Positions 43,125 through 52,092 of a stretch of 58,317 nucleotides of DNA are shown here, piece by piece. This stretch comes from JBKBII01 sp046299415 (GTDB lineage: Bacteria; Pseudomonadota; Gammaproteobacteria; Ectothiorhodospirales; Ectothiorhodospiraceae), in the NCBI GenBank assembly GCA_046299415.1, contig JBKBII010000012.1:1-58317 (forward strand). The letters run 5' to 3'. The position numbers and the translations under genes are program-made. The number at the start of each line of letters is the position of its first letter. Position 1 is the stretch's first letter. The notes beneath the pieces are model-generated. The model was not told the origin of the DNA and did no database searches. It saw only the letters and a program-made list of their open reading frames with translations.

Positions 43125-44600
43125 TCAAAACACATTCGCAACCCGCTCGACACCCGGCACTCGCGCGCGTACCAGACGCTCTACGACATTCTTCAAATCC
43201 AGAGTCGAGCGCGGACAGCCCACACAAGCACCCTTGAGACGCACCATCGCAACTCGGCCCTCCAAACGAACAAACTCGATATCACCGCCATCCTGCGCCA
43301 AGATTCGCCGCGCCTCATCAATCGCTGCGCGGATTTCAGCCTCATCGATCGGCCCATCTGCGTGCACGTTCCCCTCAGCGCGTCGTGCAAAGGTCTGCGC
43401 GCGATCCAGCCGTAGGGCCAGCTCGGCGTCGATCGCCTCGATCGCATCCAGCTCATCGTCGTCGTAAATATGATCTGGATCATCCGACAACAGTGCCGCC
43501 AGCTCCGGGCTCAACACACGCGGATCCCGATCATCAGCCCCACCCGTCGGAAAATCATTCACATCAGCACCTCGGTCCGCATCGCGCATAGCGTTCAGCG
43601 CGAATTCATCGGTTGAATGACCCGCACCCACACCATCACTGTGCGCGTCGGTGATTAAGTCGGCCTGCCGACCCCTTGGCCACAGTTTAACGGCGGGTAT
43701 CGCCGAAGCAGCGTCATCCTGACCCTTCATCGGACACCCCCCCTCACGGCGACCGCCGGATTTGCCGGTCAACTCCGAGCCGCGCACCTTGCGCTCAGCC
43801 ATCGAGTGTCGAATACGCGCCGACGTCCGCGCCATCACACGCCGTGTCCAATCCAAAGCCCGTTTGACGGGCCGCGCGTCCGTTTGCGCCTCGGGCCGCG
43901 CCCAGCGCAGCCGCACTCGCAATGCGCGCAGCGTCTCATTCTCGACATCGCGCCGCGCGGCCAAACTCGACTCCCTGTCATCCGCAGCACGCGCCGCAGG
44001 CAGCCAAAGCCGCACCAGATCAGGCCCGCCATCGCGATACAGCGCATCAGCATTCACCTGTCGCAAAACGAGCCACAACCCAAAGCGACTATCGCGCGTC
44101 GAATCATCGACCGCCACAGCAACACGAGAATTAGGCCTCGGCAACGCTGCCGCACTCAGCCAAAACTCGCCGTCAGCATCTTGTCCAATCCAACGCCAAC
44201 GGTACACGGCATCGCACGTAGGCCCGGCCCTCCACGCCAACGCACCAACGGCTGCTCCCACAACGATCAGCGCGGCGGCCAAGGGCCACGCCACAAACAA
44301 CAGCGCATAGACAGCCCCAAACAACCACGGTGCGGCACGCGCAAACCGCATCAAAAAGGACACGCCACACGCCGGCCACCACCGATCTGTCTCGCCACCC
44401 CCCCGTCGGCCACCCCACGCCGGCACCTTCCACGCGGGCACAACAGGGGGTCGGTCAGAGTCAGACGACGCCTGCTCAAGCCAGCGAGTCGCTCCCGGTC
44501 GAGTCGGGCTCAAAGGCCACGTCCCCGGCGGCGGTCGTGCAACACTGCGAGGCAGCGGCCCCTCGCCGCCGCGGGACGCGCGTCGACTCACGCCATCCAT
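43125..44600 (-). CDS. YgfX-like membrane domain fused in frame to a NifU-like Fe-S scaffold domain
   Basis: A 491-codon frame from ATG 44600 (SD AGGAGG). Residues about 80-235 look like YgfX/CptA: two adjacent helices (88-106, 107-124), a polar beta part and the typical end LRALRVRLRW. YgfX is the usual partner of SdhE, encoded just upstream here. After a 180-residue Asp/Glu/Arg-rich linker, residues about 420-491 form a NifU C-terminal domain (DEARRILAQDGGDIEFVRLE, then LKGACVGCPRS with the CxxC pair) that carries a transferable [4Fe-4S] cluster. An internal ATG at 43730 with a GAGGGG SD inside a seven-G run could start a separate 201-residue Nfu protein, so either a fusion or two in-frame genes is possible. 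Confidence 0.75.
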   Translation of the reverse strand: MDGVSRRASRGGEGPLPRSVARPPPGTWPLSPTRPGATRWLEQASSDSDRPPVVPAWKVPAWGGRRGGGETDRWWPACGVSFLMRFARAAPWLFGAVYALLFVAWPLAAALIVVGAAVGALAWRAGPTCDAVYRWRWIGQDADGEFWLSAAALPRPNSRVAVAVDDSTRDSRFGLWLVLRQVNADALYRDGGPDLVRLWLPAARAADDRESSLAARRDVENETLRALRVRLRWARPEAQTDARPVKRALDWTRRVMARTSARIRHSMAERKVRGSELTGKSGGRREGGCPMKGQDDAASAIPAVKLWPRGRQADLITDAHSDGVGAGHSTDEFALNAMRDADRGADVNDFPTGGADDRDPRVLSPELAALLSDDPDHIYDDDELDAIEAIDAELALRLDRAQTFARRAEGNVHADGPIDEAEIRAAIDEARRILAQDGGDIEFVRLEGRVAMVRLKGACVGCPRSTLDLKNVVERLVRARVPGVERVANVF

Positions 44601-44863
44601 AGCGCCTCCTGTCGAGGGTCGACGTTTCGGCAAAGGTCAAAGTCGACCAGACCACGGCCGACCCATGCCCAAACGGCTACTTGACGGCGTAGCCATTCGG
44701 ACGTTGAACCGCACCGCTCGCGATCCAAGGTCGCGCAAAAGCCCGAGCACTCTCCCGATCACAGCCTGTTTCCCCGGGCAAGGCGAGGCCTACGCACCCG
44801 GCAGCATGCGTACCGCGCCAGGCCGAGGTCCAAACCAGAATCAGCGCCAAATCGACACGCTTC

Positions 44864-45121
44864 TCAGTCGTCGAGAACCGCCGCACACTGTCGAATCCGC
44901 TTAACCACCGAGCGCTCGAGTGGATCGGCCGCCTCGGCCTGCCCCAAAAACAGCCGCAGCAAATCGGCATCCTCACGCTCAAGCAGCCGCTCAAATGCCG
45001 TCAACTCAACACTCGCCAACGCAGCGTAACCGTAGGGATCCGACAAAAACGCTGCAAGGGCCAAATCACACTCCAGCAAACCGCGCCGCGTCCGCCACTG
45101 CAGCGCTCCGGGAACCGCCAT
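44864..45121 (-). CDS. sdhE: Succinate dehydrogenase flavinylation/assembly factor SdhE
   Basis: An 85-residue helical protein with the SdhE signature RTRRGLLECDLALAAFL (RGxxE motif) followed by LTAFERLLEREDADLLRLFL. SdhE promotes covalent attachment of FAD to SdhA in the cytoplasm. Its ATG overlaps the sdhB stop (TGATG), so it is translationally coupled to the sdh operon. The YgfX-like gene follows about 260 bases on. Confidence 0.88.
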   Translation of the reverse strand: MAVPGALQWRTRRGLLECDLALAAFLSDPYGYAALASVELTAFERLLEREDADLLRLFLGQAEAADPLERSVVKRIRQCAAVLDD

Positions 45122-45822
45122 CACAGTGACTTCTTCAACATCGCGTGACGGATCTTGCCGATCGCCCGCGTCGGATTCAGCCCTTTAGGGCACACCTGTA
45201 CGCAGTTCATGATCGAATGACACCGGTAAAGCTTCCAGGCGTCGTCCAACTGGTTCAAGCGCTGGTGGGTCACCTGATCGCGTGAATCCTCGATAAACCG
45301 AGCGGCCTGCAACAGCGCCGCCGGCCCCAAAAAACGATCAGGATTCCACCAATACGACGGGCAAGCTGCCGAACAGCAGCCGCACAAAATGCACTCATAC
45401 AAGCCATCAAGCCGGTCGCGATCCTCCGGCGATTGCAAGCGCTCGATTTCCGGCTCCGGCTCATCATTGACGAGCCACGGCTCAGCCGCTCGATACTGCT
45501 TGAAGAAGTTATCCATATCGACGATCAGGTCACGCATCACCGGCATGCCCGGCAACGGCCGCAACGTCACCGGCGATTTCAACCCCGCCAACGGCGTGAT
45601 GCAGGCCAGCCCGTTGCTCCCATTGATGTTCATGCCATCCGAGCCACAAACACCATGCTGGCAGGAGCGCCGAAACGACAACGTATCGTCCTGCTCATGT
45701 AGCTTCAAAAGCGCATCGAGCACCATCATGCCCGGCTCGATCTCGTCATCCGAGAGCGAAAAACGCTGCAAATGGGGTTCAGGATCGCGCTCCGGATCGT
45801 AGCGATGAATCAAAAATTCCAT
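45121..45822 (-). CDS. sdhB: Succinate dehydrogenase iron-sulfur subunit
   Basis: A 233-residue subunit with three cluster motifs: SCQHGVCGSDGMNINGSNGL for [2Fe-2S], CILCGCCSAACPSYWW for [4Fe-4S] and CHSIMNCVQVCPKGLNP for the [3Fe-4S] region. It carries electrons from the SdhA flavin to quinone in the membrane subunits. ATG 45822 has AGGAGGG upstream. It is separated from sdhA by about 1.1 kb that includes a zinc-finger gene, which is unusual for an sdhCDAB operon. Confidence 0.96.
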   Translation of the reverse strand: MEFLIHRYDPERDPEPHLQRFSLSDDEIEPGMMVLDALLKLHEQDDTLSFRRSCQHGVCGSDGMNINGSNGLACITPLAGLKSPVTLRPLPGMPVMRDLIVDMDNFFKQYRAAEPWLVNDEPEPEIERLQSPEDRDRLDGLYECILCGCCSAACPSYWWNPDRFLGPAALLQAARFIEDSRDQVTHQRLNQLDDAWKLYRCHSIMNCVQVCPKGLNPTRAIGKIRHAMLKKSL

Positions 45823-46222
45823 GACACCCTCCTGATGACGCCAACGCCCCACAAGCGGTAACCGCATAGCGATGCAACAACCCAAGCCATCGCAATACCC
45901 TCACGGCCACCGAACTCCGCCACAAGGTCAACTCAATCAGCGAGCTGCTGGCAATCGCCCGGCAGACCCCAATCCGGTGACCCTCATCGCGAGCAGTCAA
46001 ACCCCTCGGTCTGCGAGAGCCTGGCGACCGATCCGATGCTGTTCAGTCCATCGCCGCAAACCCCGAACCCTCCGCTCACGGCGGTACGATGTCGGCGCAA
46101 GCCTCGATTGAGTCTCAGCCCAAGTGAGCGGGCGCAACCGACCAAGTCCTCTGCGCCCTCGCTCACTCAACGCCATCATTGCCACGTCGTCAGCAGACCA
46201 AAACCTCGCCCGTGCTGCACGA
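45823..46222. other. Region between the zinc-finger gene and sdhB
   Basis: About 400 bases. A minus-strand frame (45997-46587) reads through it; its last 70 codons (SADDVAMMALSERGRRGLG onward) might be a small gene but have no SD and an Arg-rich composition. Nothing else was seen. Confidence 0.35.
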
Positions 46223-46618
46223 TCAACGTCCACCACCGATGCCACGCCTGCCTTCAGCAGCTTCAGCGCACGCAACACACAATGTCGCCGCCGGATCGAT
46301 CCGTAACCGTGCCGGTGCAATCGTGGCATCACATTCGACACAGCGGCCTGCGTCCATCGACTGTTCCGGATCGGACAGCCGCACCAAGGCCGCACGCAAG
46401 CGCGCGCACTCACGGTCGCGCCGGCCCGCCGCAGCTTGCGCCATGGCCTGCCCTTGCAAGGCGTCGATACGCGACAAACGACCGGTTCGCGTCTGATCCA
46501 GTTCGACCACAGCCGTCGCATCACGATCCTGCGCACCGCAACGCTCCGCGATACGGGCCTTGATCCAGCCACGCAACGTCGCCGCACTCACAGCCTCGCT
46601 CTCAGACCCGTTCGTCAT
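46223..46618 (-). CDS. TraR/DksA-type zinc-finger protein
   Basis: A 131-residue protein. A helical coiled-coil part (ELDQTRTGRLSRIDALQGQA, then DRECARLRAALVRLSD) is followed by a four-Cys zinc finger of the DksA/TraR kind: CVEC, a 15-residue span with RLRIDPAATL, then CVAC. DksA-like proteins bind the RNA polymerase secondary channel; short TraR-like forms can act without ppGpp. This protein has the short coiled-coil but I see no classical DxxDxA tip, so the activity is uncertain. It lies between sdhA and sdhB on their strand and could be co-transcribed. ATG 46618 has GGGGCAGGG upstream. Confidence 0.75.
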   Translation of the reverse strand: MTNGSESEAVSAATLRGWIKARIAERCGAQDRDATAVVELDQTRTGRLSRIDALQGQAMAQAAAGRRDRECARLRAALVRLSDPEQSMDAGRCVECDATIAPARLRIDPAATLCVACAEAAEGRRGIGGGR

Positions 46619-46907
46619 CCCTGCCCCATACTGGCCCACCGAATTCATCCATCGACCGGTCGCCAGCTACAGCGCGACACTCGCCTACACCTCGACCGAG
46701 CACCCCCGTCACTCACCTCGGTCACATGTCTCGATACCGACGCCCGCATCAATTCCGCTCAACCGATTCGTTCAACGCGACCCAACACCTCGGTCCGTCT
46801 CGCCTGATCGCTCAGCCCCAATCACACAACTCCACGACAAAAACCGACTGATCTGGCTCAACACCCGACGCTCGACTCGATTTATTCATCGCGGTCGTCA
46901 CGGCGCG

Positions 46908-48704
46908 TCAGTAGACACGGCGCGTCGGCGGAAAACTCTCCACCGTCAACGGCCGCATCCGCACCGGCTTGTAGTCCATCGCATCATCGACCAACGAGTA
47001 CAACGAATGCTTCAGCCAGCCTTCGTCATCGCGTTCAGGACAATCGATTCGTGAATGCGCGCCGCGGCTCTCGGTCCGCGCCGCCGCTGAGCAAATCGTC
47101 GCAATCGCGTTATCGAGCAGATTGCCCAACTCAAGCGCCTCGACCCGCGCCGTATTGAAGTGCTCGCCGTGATGACCGATGAACGCCGAGGCATAGCGCT
47201 CACGCAACTCGCGCACCTTCGCGACGCCTTCGTCCATCACCGCCTGTTCACGATAGACGCCGCAGTGGTCCTCCATCACCTTGCGTAACTCGCGGCGCAA
47301 CGGCTCGACCGGCTCGGTGCTCTCGCTCGCCCGCCGCGGCTCGGTCCAGCGCAAGAACGCCGGCAACAACCGATCGATCGCCTCATCCGGCAACGGCTCG
47401 TGGTAGCGCTGCTCAGCCAGCGTCTCGACAATGTGATTGGCCGCCGCCCGTCCAAAAACGAGAATATCCAACAAAGAATTCCCACCCAGGCGATTGGCCC
47501 CGTGCACCGACACACAAGCCGCCTCGCCCGCGGCATACAACCCCTGCACCACCGCCTCTGGCGCATCCTTCTCCGGCCGCACCACCTGCCCAAAACGATT
47601 GGTCGGGATCCCACCCATCACGTAGTGGTTCGTCGGAAACACAGGAATCGGCCGATCGATCGGATCGAGCCCCAAAAACGTCAAACAGGTCTCGCGGATA
47701 CCCGGCAGCTTCTTCAAAATCGCCTCAGCACCCAAGTGACGCAGATCCAGCTCGACGTGATCACCGTGCTTACCGCAGCCACGTCCCTCTCGCACCTCGG
47801 ACGCGATCGCCCGCGACACGACATCGCGTGACGCCAAATCCTTCACTTGCGGCGCATAGCGCTCCATGAAGCGCTCGCCGCTGGCATTGATCAAAAAGCC
47901 GCCCTCGCCGCGCGCACCCTCGGTAATCAACATCCCCCGACCCGCCACCCCGGTCGGATGAAACTGCACGAACTCCATATCCTGCAACGGCACGCCCGCG
48001 CGCGCCGCCATCGCCATGCCATCACCGGTATTGATCAGCGCATTCGACGTCGTCCGGAACAACTGTCCATTGCCGCCCGTCGCGATCAACGTCGCCTTCG
48101 CCTCGATCGCCACCAGCTCACCCGTCGCAATCGAAAACGCCAGGACTCCGAGCACAGTGCCCTGCTCGTTGGTCAGCAAATCGAGAGCGAAGTACTCGTC
48201 AAAAAAATGCGTCCCCGCATGCAACGCCTGCTGATACAGCGTATGCAGGATCGCATGCCCGGTGCGATCCGCGGCCGCGCAGGTTCGCGCCGCCTGAGAC
48301 TCGCCAAACCGCTGACTCTGACCGCCAAACGCCCGTTGATAAATCTTGCCATCGTCGAGGCGTGAAAACGGCACGCCGAAATGCTCCAGCTCATACACGA
48401 CCTTCGGTGCTGCCCGACACATGTACTCGATCGCATCCTGATCGCCAAGCCAATCCGAGCCCTTGATCGTGTCATACATATGCCAGTGCCATGAATCCGC
48501 CAGCACATTGGCCAACGCTGCGTTCACACCGCCCTGCGCCGCGACTGTGTGCGAACGGGTAGGAAACACCTTCGACACTGCAGCCACCGCCAGATCGGCC
48601 CGCGCCAACTGCAACGCCGCGCGCAAGCCGCCGCCGCCCGCACCGATGATCAGCGCATCGAAGCGCCGACGCGCCACACCCCGCTCGACTGCCGTCTTCA
48701 CCAT
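46908..48704 (-). CDS. sdhA: Succinate dehydrogenase flavoprotein subunit
   Basis: A 598-residue subunit oxidising succinate to fumarate. The FAD-binding N-terminus LIIGAGGGGLRAALQLA and the covalent-FAD His in RSHTVAAQGGVNAAL are present. Substrate-side blocks are FHPTGVAGRGMLITEGARGE and RLGGNSLLDILVFGRAA. ATG 48704 shares its A with the sdhD stop (TGATG). The frame stays open 324 bases further upstream, but that stretch overlaps sdhD in another frame and is not part of the protein. Confidence 0.97.
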   Translation of the reverse strand: MVKTAVERGVARRRFDALIIGAGGGGLRAALQLARADLAVAAVSKVFPTRSHTVAAQGGVNAALANVLADSWHWHMYDTIKGSDWLGDQDAIEYMCRAAPKVVYELEHFGVPFSRLDDGKIYQRAFGGQSQRFGESQAARTCAAADRTGHAILHTLYQQALHAGTHFFDEYFALDLLTNEQGTVLGVLAFSIATGELVAIEAKATLIATGGNGQLFRTTSNALINTGDGMAMAARAGVPLQDMEFVQFHPTGVAGRGMLITEGARGEGGFLINASGERFMERYAPQVKDLASRDVVSRAIASEVREGRGCGKHGDHVELDLRHLGAEAILKKLPGIRETCLTFLGLDPIDRPIPVFPTNHYVMGGIPTNRFGQVVRPEKDAPEAVVQGLYAAGEAACVSVHGANRLGGNSLLDILVFGRAAANHIVETLAEQRYHEPLPDEAIDRLLPAFLRWTEPRRASESTEPVEPLRRELRKVMEDHCGVYREQAVMDEGVAKVRELRERYASAFIGHHGEHFNTARVEALELGNLLDNAIATICSAAARTESRGAHSRIDCPERDDEGWLKHSLYSLVDDAMDYKPVRMRPLTVESFPPTRRVY

Positions 48705-49048
48705 CACAATACTCCCGCGAGATGCCGCATATCGAGCAGAATCGCCACCACCCACGCCCCAATCACGACAAAACCGAACGCCGCGATCGTGAACAACGTA
48801 ATCCGAAGACCCAACGGATGGACGTAATCCATGATCACGTCGCGCAGCCCGATCCACGCATGCATCAACAGCGCGGCGGTCGCCAGCACAGTCGCCAACG
48901 CCACTCCGCCATGCCCCCAAAACGCCGCCCAATCGGCCACATCCGCCGGCGGACGAAAACCAATCACAGCGATCAGCCACAACGTAAAGCCGGTCAGATA
49001 CACGGCACTCAGTCGCTGCCAAAGCCAAGCTTTCGAGCCACTCAACAT
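48704..49048 (-). CDS. sdhD: Succinate dehydrogenase membrane anchor subunit
   Basis: A 114-residue protein with three membrane helices (about 12-30, 43-62, 76-97). LMHAWIGLRDVIMDYVHP carries the heme-side His and the quinone-site Asp-Tyr typical of SdhD. ATG 49048 was chosen for AGGGGAA upstream; a TTG 39 bases earlier lacks an SD. It overlaps sdhA by one base. Confidence 0.92.
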   Translation of the reverse strand: MLSGSKAWLWQRLSAVYLTGFTLWLIAVIGFRPPADVADWAAFWGHGGVALATVLATAALLMHAWIGLRDVIMDYVHPLGLRITLFTIAAFGFVVIGAWVVAILLDMRHLAGVL

Positions 49049-49247
49049 GCGCGTTCCCCTGCTCGCAACCGAATCAATCGCACTCAAATCGACGGCCTAC
49101 CATTCAACAGCGTGAAATTCGCCCGCAAAGCCTCCAGCAGCACAAGGCTCCGCTGCGCACGGCACGTTGGCGACCCCATTGTGATCCACCCCGCTCCGAT
49201 CGGCGTCCGCGGCCCCGCGCGCGCGGTCTCAGGCGTTAGGTGATGGT

Positions 49248-49721
49248 TCACAGCAGCCATGCCGTGGCCGCCAGAGCCGCCACCGCACCGGCAACGATGA
49301 CCGCCCAGGCGGTCAAAACGGACGCCTCTCGCGACTCGCCCAAGCCAAACTCCAACGCGAAATAACGTAAGCCCGCAAACAAATGGTGCAGCAACAACCA
49401 CAGCACCAAAAACACCGCCAATCGACCCCAGAACGACGTCAACCCGGCGCCCAACGCCGCAAACCCTTCTGCCGTCAGCGACCACTGCCACAACCCCACC
49501 AACAAGCCCAGGCCGAGGATCATCAAGACCCCTGTCACCCTGTGCAGGATCGACACCAATGCATTCGGCGGCAAGCGGATTTCAAGCAAATTCAAATAAA
49601 CCGGATACCTGACGCGTCGGCTCGAAGGGTAGGCCCGACCGTCACCCGACCCCATCGCCCGCGTTTTCGCAACCTCCGCCTTCCCAGTCCCCGACTTCAT
49701 CGAACCCGGCTGCATCGCCAT
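49248..49721 (-). CDS. sdhC: Succinate dehydrogenase cytochrome b556 subunit
   Basis: A 157-residue protein. The SdhC signature is RPV-like RYPVYLNLLEIRLPPNALVS followed by ILHRVTGVLMILG, with Ser/Arg quinone-site positions. The second signature LLHHLFAGLRYFALEFG contains the heme His. Three helices fit. ATG 49721 has AGGAG upstream. A 40-residue polar N-terminal tail precedes the first conserved block and is longer than usual. It heads the sdh operon, with a 200-base gap before sdhD. Confidence 0.93.
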   Translation of the reverse strand: MAMQPGSMKSGTGKAEVAKTRAMGSGDGRAYPSSRRVRYPVYLNLLEIRLPPNALVSILHRVTGVLMILGLGLLVGLWQWSLTAEGFAALGAGLTSFWGRLAVFLVLWLLLHHLFAGLRYFALEFGLGESREASVLTAWAVIVAGAVAALAATAWLL

Positions 49722-50305
49722 AATCCAAACTCCTGATCTCGCAGTCACCGCGCGCAACCGCCAAGCTCATTTCTACAATAGCCGACTGCCAACCCACCGC
49801 CACGGTTCCCCTCACAATAAAACGACGCGCCACGTAAATCGCTCGACAGCGCGACCGCACAAGGCCATTTCGCGCGCGGCTCTGCCAAGCCAGTCCACCT
49901 CACCGGTCCACCTCGCCGGACCGCAAGCCGTCCCGCAGCGCCTCGGTCGGGCCCACCTCGCAAACCCGGATCGCCGCACCACGCCCAAGGCCCGCGCCAC
50001 TGCGTACGGCCGCAATCGACGCCACCGAAACCCACTCGATCAACATGCAACAGGGCGCACTCGATCCCACCCGCTGATCCAAGACTGCCGACCAAACCGG
50101 ACTGGAATGGCCCGTCCGAGCCCAATCAAGCGCATCAGACCCTGTAACCGCGCATCCCAAAGACCGAAACCGCGACTCATCAACCTCGACCCAACACCAC
50201 TCGCCTCAAAACTCCACCGACAATGGCATCATCGCGCCATGCGCCATGACTTTTTGCGCGCAAAGAACGATCCGCACTGACCCATACCCCAGTCAGGAGA
50301 GCCCA
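49722..50305. other. Divergent intergenic region between sdhC and ygfZ
   Basis: About 580 bases containing the promoters of the sdh operon (left) and ygfZ (right). Open frames on the minus strand lack SD sequences and family similarity. No operator was recognised. Confidence 0.4.
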
Positions 50306-51436
50306 ATGATCGAACGCTGGAACACCGTTCTCGAAGACCACGGCGCCGAGTGGACAGGCGAGCGCCTCGCGCACTTCGGCAACCCCGAACGCGAGAGACG
50401 TATGGCCTCCACTGGCGACGTGATGGCCGATCTCTCGCATTTCGATCTTATTGAAGTCACCGGCGACGACGCCACCGACTTTCTGCAAGGCCAATTCGGC
50501 AATGACATCCGCCAAGTCAGCGCCGAACGAGGACAACTGTCCTTTTACGCCTCGCCCAAAGGCCGTGCCTACGCCGTGTTTTACGTCGTCCCAGCGCCGG
50601 CGGGCTACTTCCTCATCGTGCCCGGAGGCGTCGCAGAAGCCCTGATCCAGCGCCTACGCATGTTCGTCCTTCGCGCCAAAGTTCAGATCGAGTCCGCCAA
50701 CGACGCCCGCGTTCGCATCGGCCTCTCCGGCCCCAACAGCCCGCGCGAGCTCGCCGAAGCCATTGGCATCACGCAACAGCACGCCGAACCCTACGCGCTT
50801 ATCAGCCACAACGGCGTGCAAGCGCTACGGATCCCGGCCCCACAGCCCCGCTTCATCGTCTTGGTCGACAACTTTGATCGCGCCCGCGCCCTATGGGAAC
50901 AATTCAACGTCCGCATGGCCCCAATCGGTCGCGATGCCTGGACGCTCGGCGACATCCTCGCAGGCCTGCCCCTCGTCACCCCCGAAACCCGCGAACACTT
51001 CGTCCCACAAATGCTAAATCTTGGTGTCCTCGGCGGCATCAGCTTCGCAAAAGGCTGCTATCCCGGACAGGAAGTCGTCGCCCGGATGCACTACCTTGGC
51101 AAACTCAAGCGCGCCATGTTGCGTTACGCCGCCACCTGCGAAGAGCCACCCGCTCCCGGCACCCCGATCGTCAGCCTGCGCGCCGGCAACCAAACCGGAG
51201 CAGACGCCGATCCGGACACGGCCAGCGCTGCATCAGTCGCCTCAAATACATCTACCAGCGATAACACCACGGTCGTCGGCGAAATCGTCGCCGCCAGCCT
51301 GCACCCCGACGAACGTATGGCCCTGCTCGCCGTCATGCAACTGGCACACGCCGACGACGAACTCGCCCTCGGCGACGCCAACGGCCCGCGGCTGACACGC
51401 ATCGTCATGCCCTATGCGCTCCCCGAAACCGCCTAG
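50306..51436 (+). CDS. ygfZ: tRNA-modifying/Fe-S repair folate-binding protein YgfZ
   Basis: A 376-residue protein of the aminomethyltransferase-like fold. The diagnostic motif is K249-G-C251-Y-P-G-Q-E (SFAKGCYPGQE). YgfZ binds folate and supports synthesis or repair of certain iron-sulfur enzymes; the motif Cys is essential in E. coli. ATG 50306 has CAGGAG upstream. A Ser/Thr/Asp-rich insert around residues 290-325 (TGADADPDTASAASVASNTS) interrupts the C-terminal beta-barrel and is not typical. It lies divergent to the sdh operon and near the Nfu-domain gene, consistent with an Fe-S theme. Confidence 0.92.
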   Translation: MIERWNTVLEDHGAEWTGERLAHFGNPERERRMASTGDVMADLSHFDLIEVTGDDATDFLQGQFGNDIRQVSAERGQLSFYASPKGRAYAVFYVVPAPAGYFLIVPGGVAEALIQRLRMFVLRAKVQIESANDARVRIGLSGPNSPRELAEAIGITQQHAEPYALISHNGVQALRIPAPQPRFIVLVDNFDRARALWEQFNVRMAPIGRDAWTLGDILAGLPLVTPETREHFVPQMLNLGVLGGISFAKGCYPGQEVVARMHYLGKLKRAMLRYAATCEEPPAPGTPIVSLRAGNQTGADADPDTASAASVASNTSTSDNTTVVGEIVAASLHPDERMALLAVMQLAHADDELALGDANGPRLTRIVMPYALPETA

Positions 51437-51927
51437 CAAAACATCCAATCAACCAATCAACCGTCAAAGGGAGCGTCGCAGCGTCGCGCGCTCCCGTATC
51501 CCAAAACCCACGCTGTCACGGTGGTGCGAGCCAAACGCGTCGCGATGAATCCGGCTCGCAGCTTGATCAAGCGCCTCATTCTCCGGCGTCTCCCCACGTG
51601 TGCGGGCGTCACGACAAGCCCTGCTGTAACGCCGCACCAAGCCAGAACGCTCGACCGGCACCCTCAACAAGCCGGTCCCCCAACCCGCGGCTCGCCCTAC
51701 CCCCCGACTGGGCAGCGCAACAGGCGGCGCAGCAGGCAATGGCCGTAGCGGCCCCAGAGCCCCGCACAACAGCCCTGCCGCCACCCCTGTGCATAAAAAA
51801 AGCGGCACACTCACGCCAACAGCGACACCGCACAAAACTTCAAGACGCACTGAACTTCAAACCTCGATCACAGCCTCCATAACCAGAGACCCGATTGGCG
51901 ACAGGCAACCGCGACAGGAAAACCCGC
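51437..51927. other. Intergenic region between ygfZ and the mini membrane protein
   Basis: About 490 bases with no supported gene. A minus-strand open frame (51464-51850) has hydrophobic and Arg-rich stretches but no SD at its start. No clear terminator was found. Confidence 0.35.
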
Positions 51928-52092
51928 ATGCGATTCCTTTTTTTCTTTTTCGTCTTGATTTTGCTCGCACTCTGGGGCGCCTACTTCGCGCGCCCCAACA
52001 ACCGCCGTCTTTCCAACCTGCTCTACATCGCCGCCGCCATCCTGGCGGTGCTCTTCGTCATCGGCTATCTGCGCCTCGACGGCTATCTGTAG
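51928..52092 (+). CDS. Two-helix mini membrane protein
   Basis: A 54-residue protein with two hydrophobic helices (RFLFFFFVLILLALWGAYF and LLYIAAAILAVLFVIGYL) joined by a short basic turn (ARPNNRRLSN). ATG 51928 has ACAGGAAA upstream. The sharp hydrophobicity and clean hairpin design argue against chance. No family was recognised. The 3' end overlaps the convergent recombinase-family gene by 35 bases. Confidence 0.6.
   Translation: MRFLFFFFVLILLALWGAYFARPNNRRLSNLLYIAAAILAVLFVIGYLRLDGYL

Noticed and set aside
48705..49028. In-frame 5' extension of sdhA giving a 706-residue protein
   Set aside because: The extension lies over sdhD in another frame, has no SD, and the ATG at 48704 overlaps the sdhD stop in the usual TGATG fashion.
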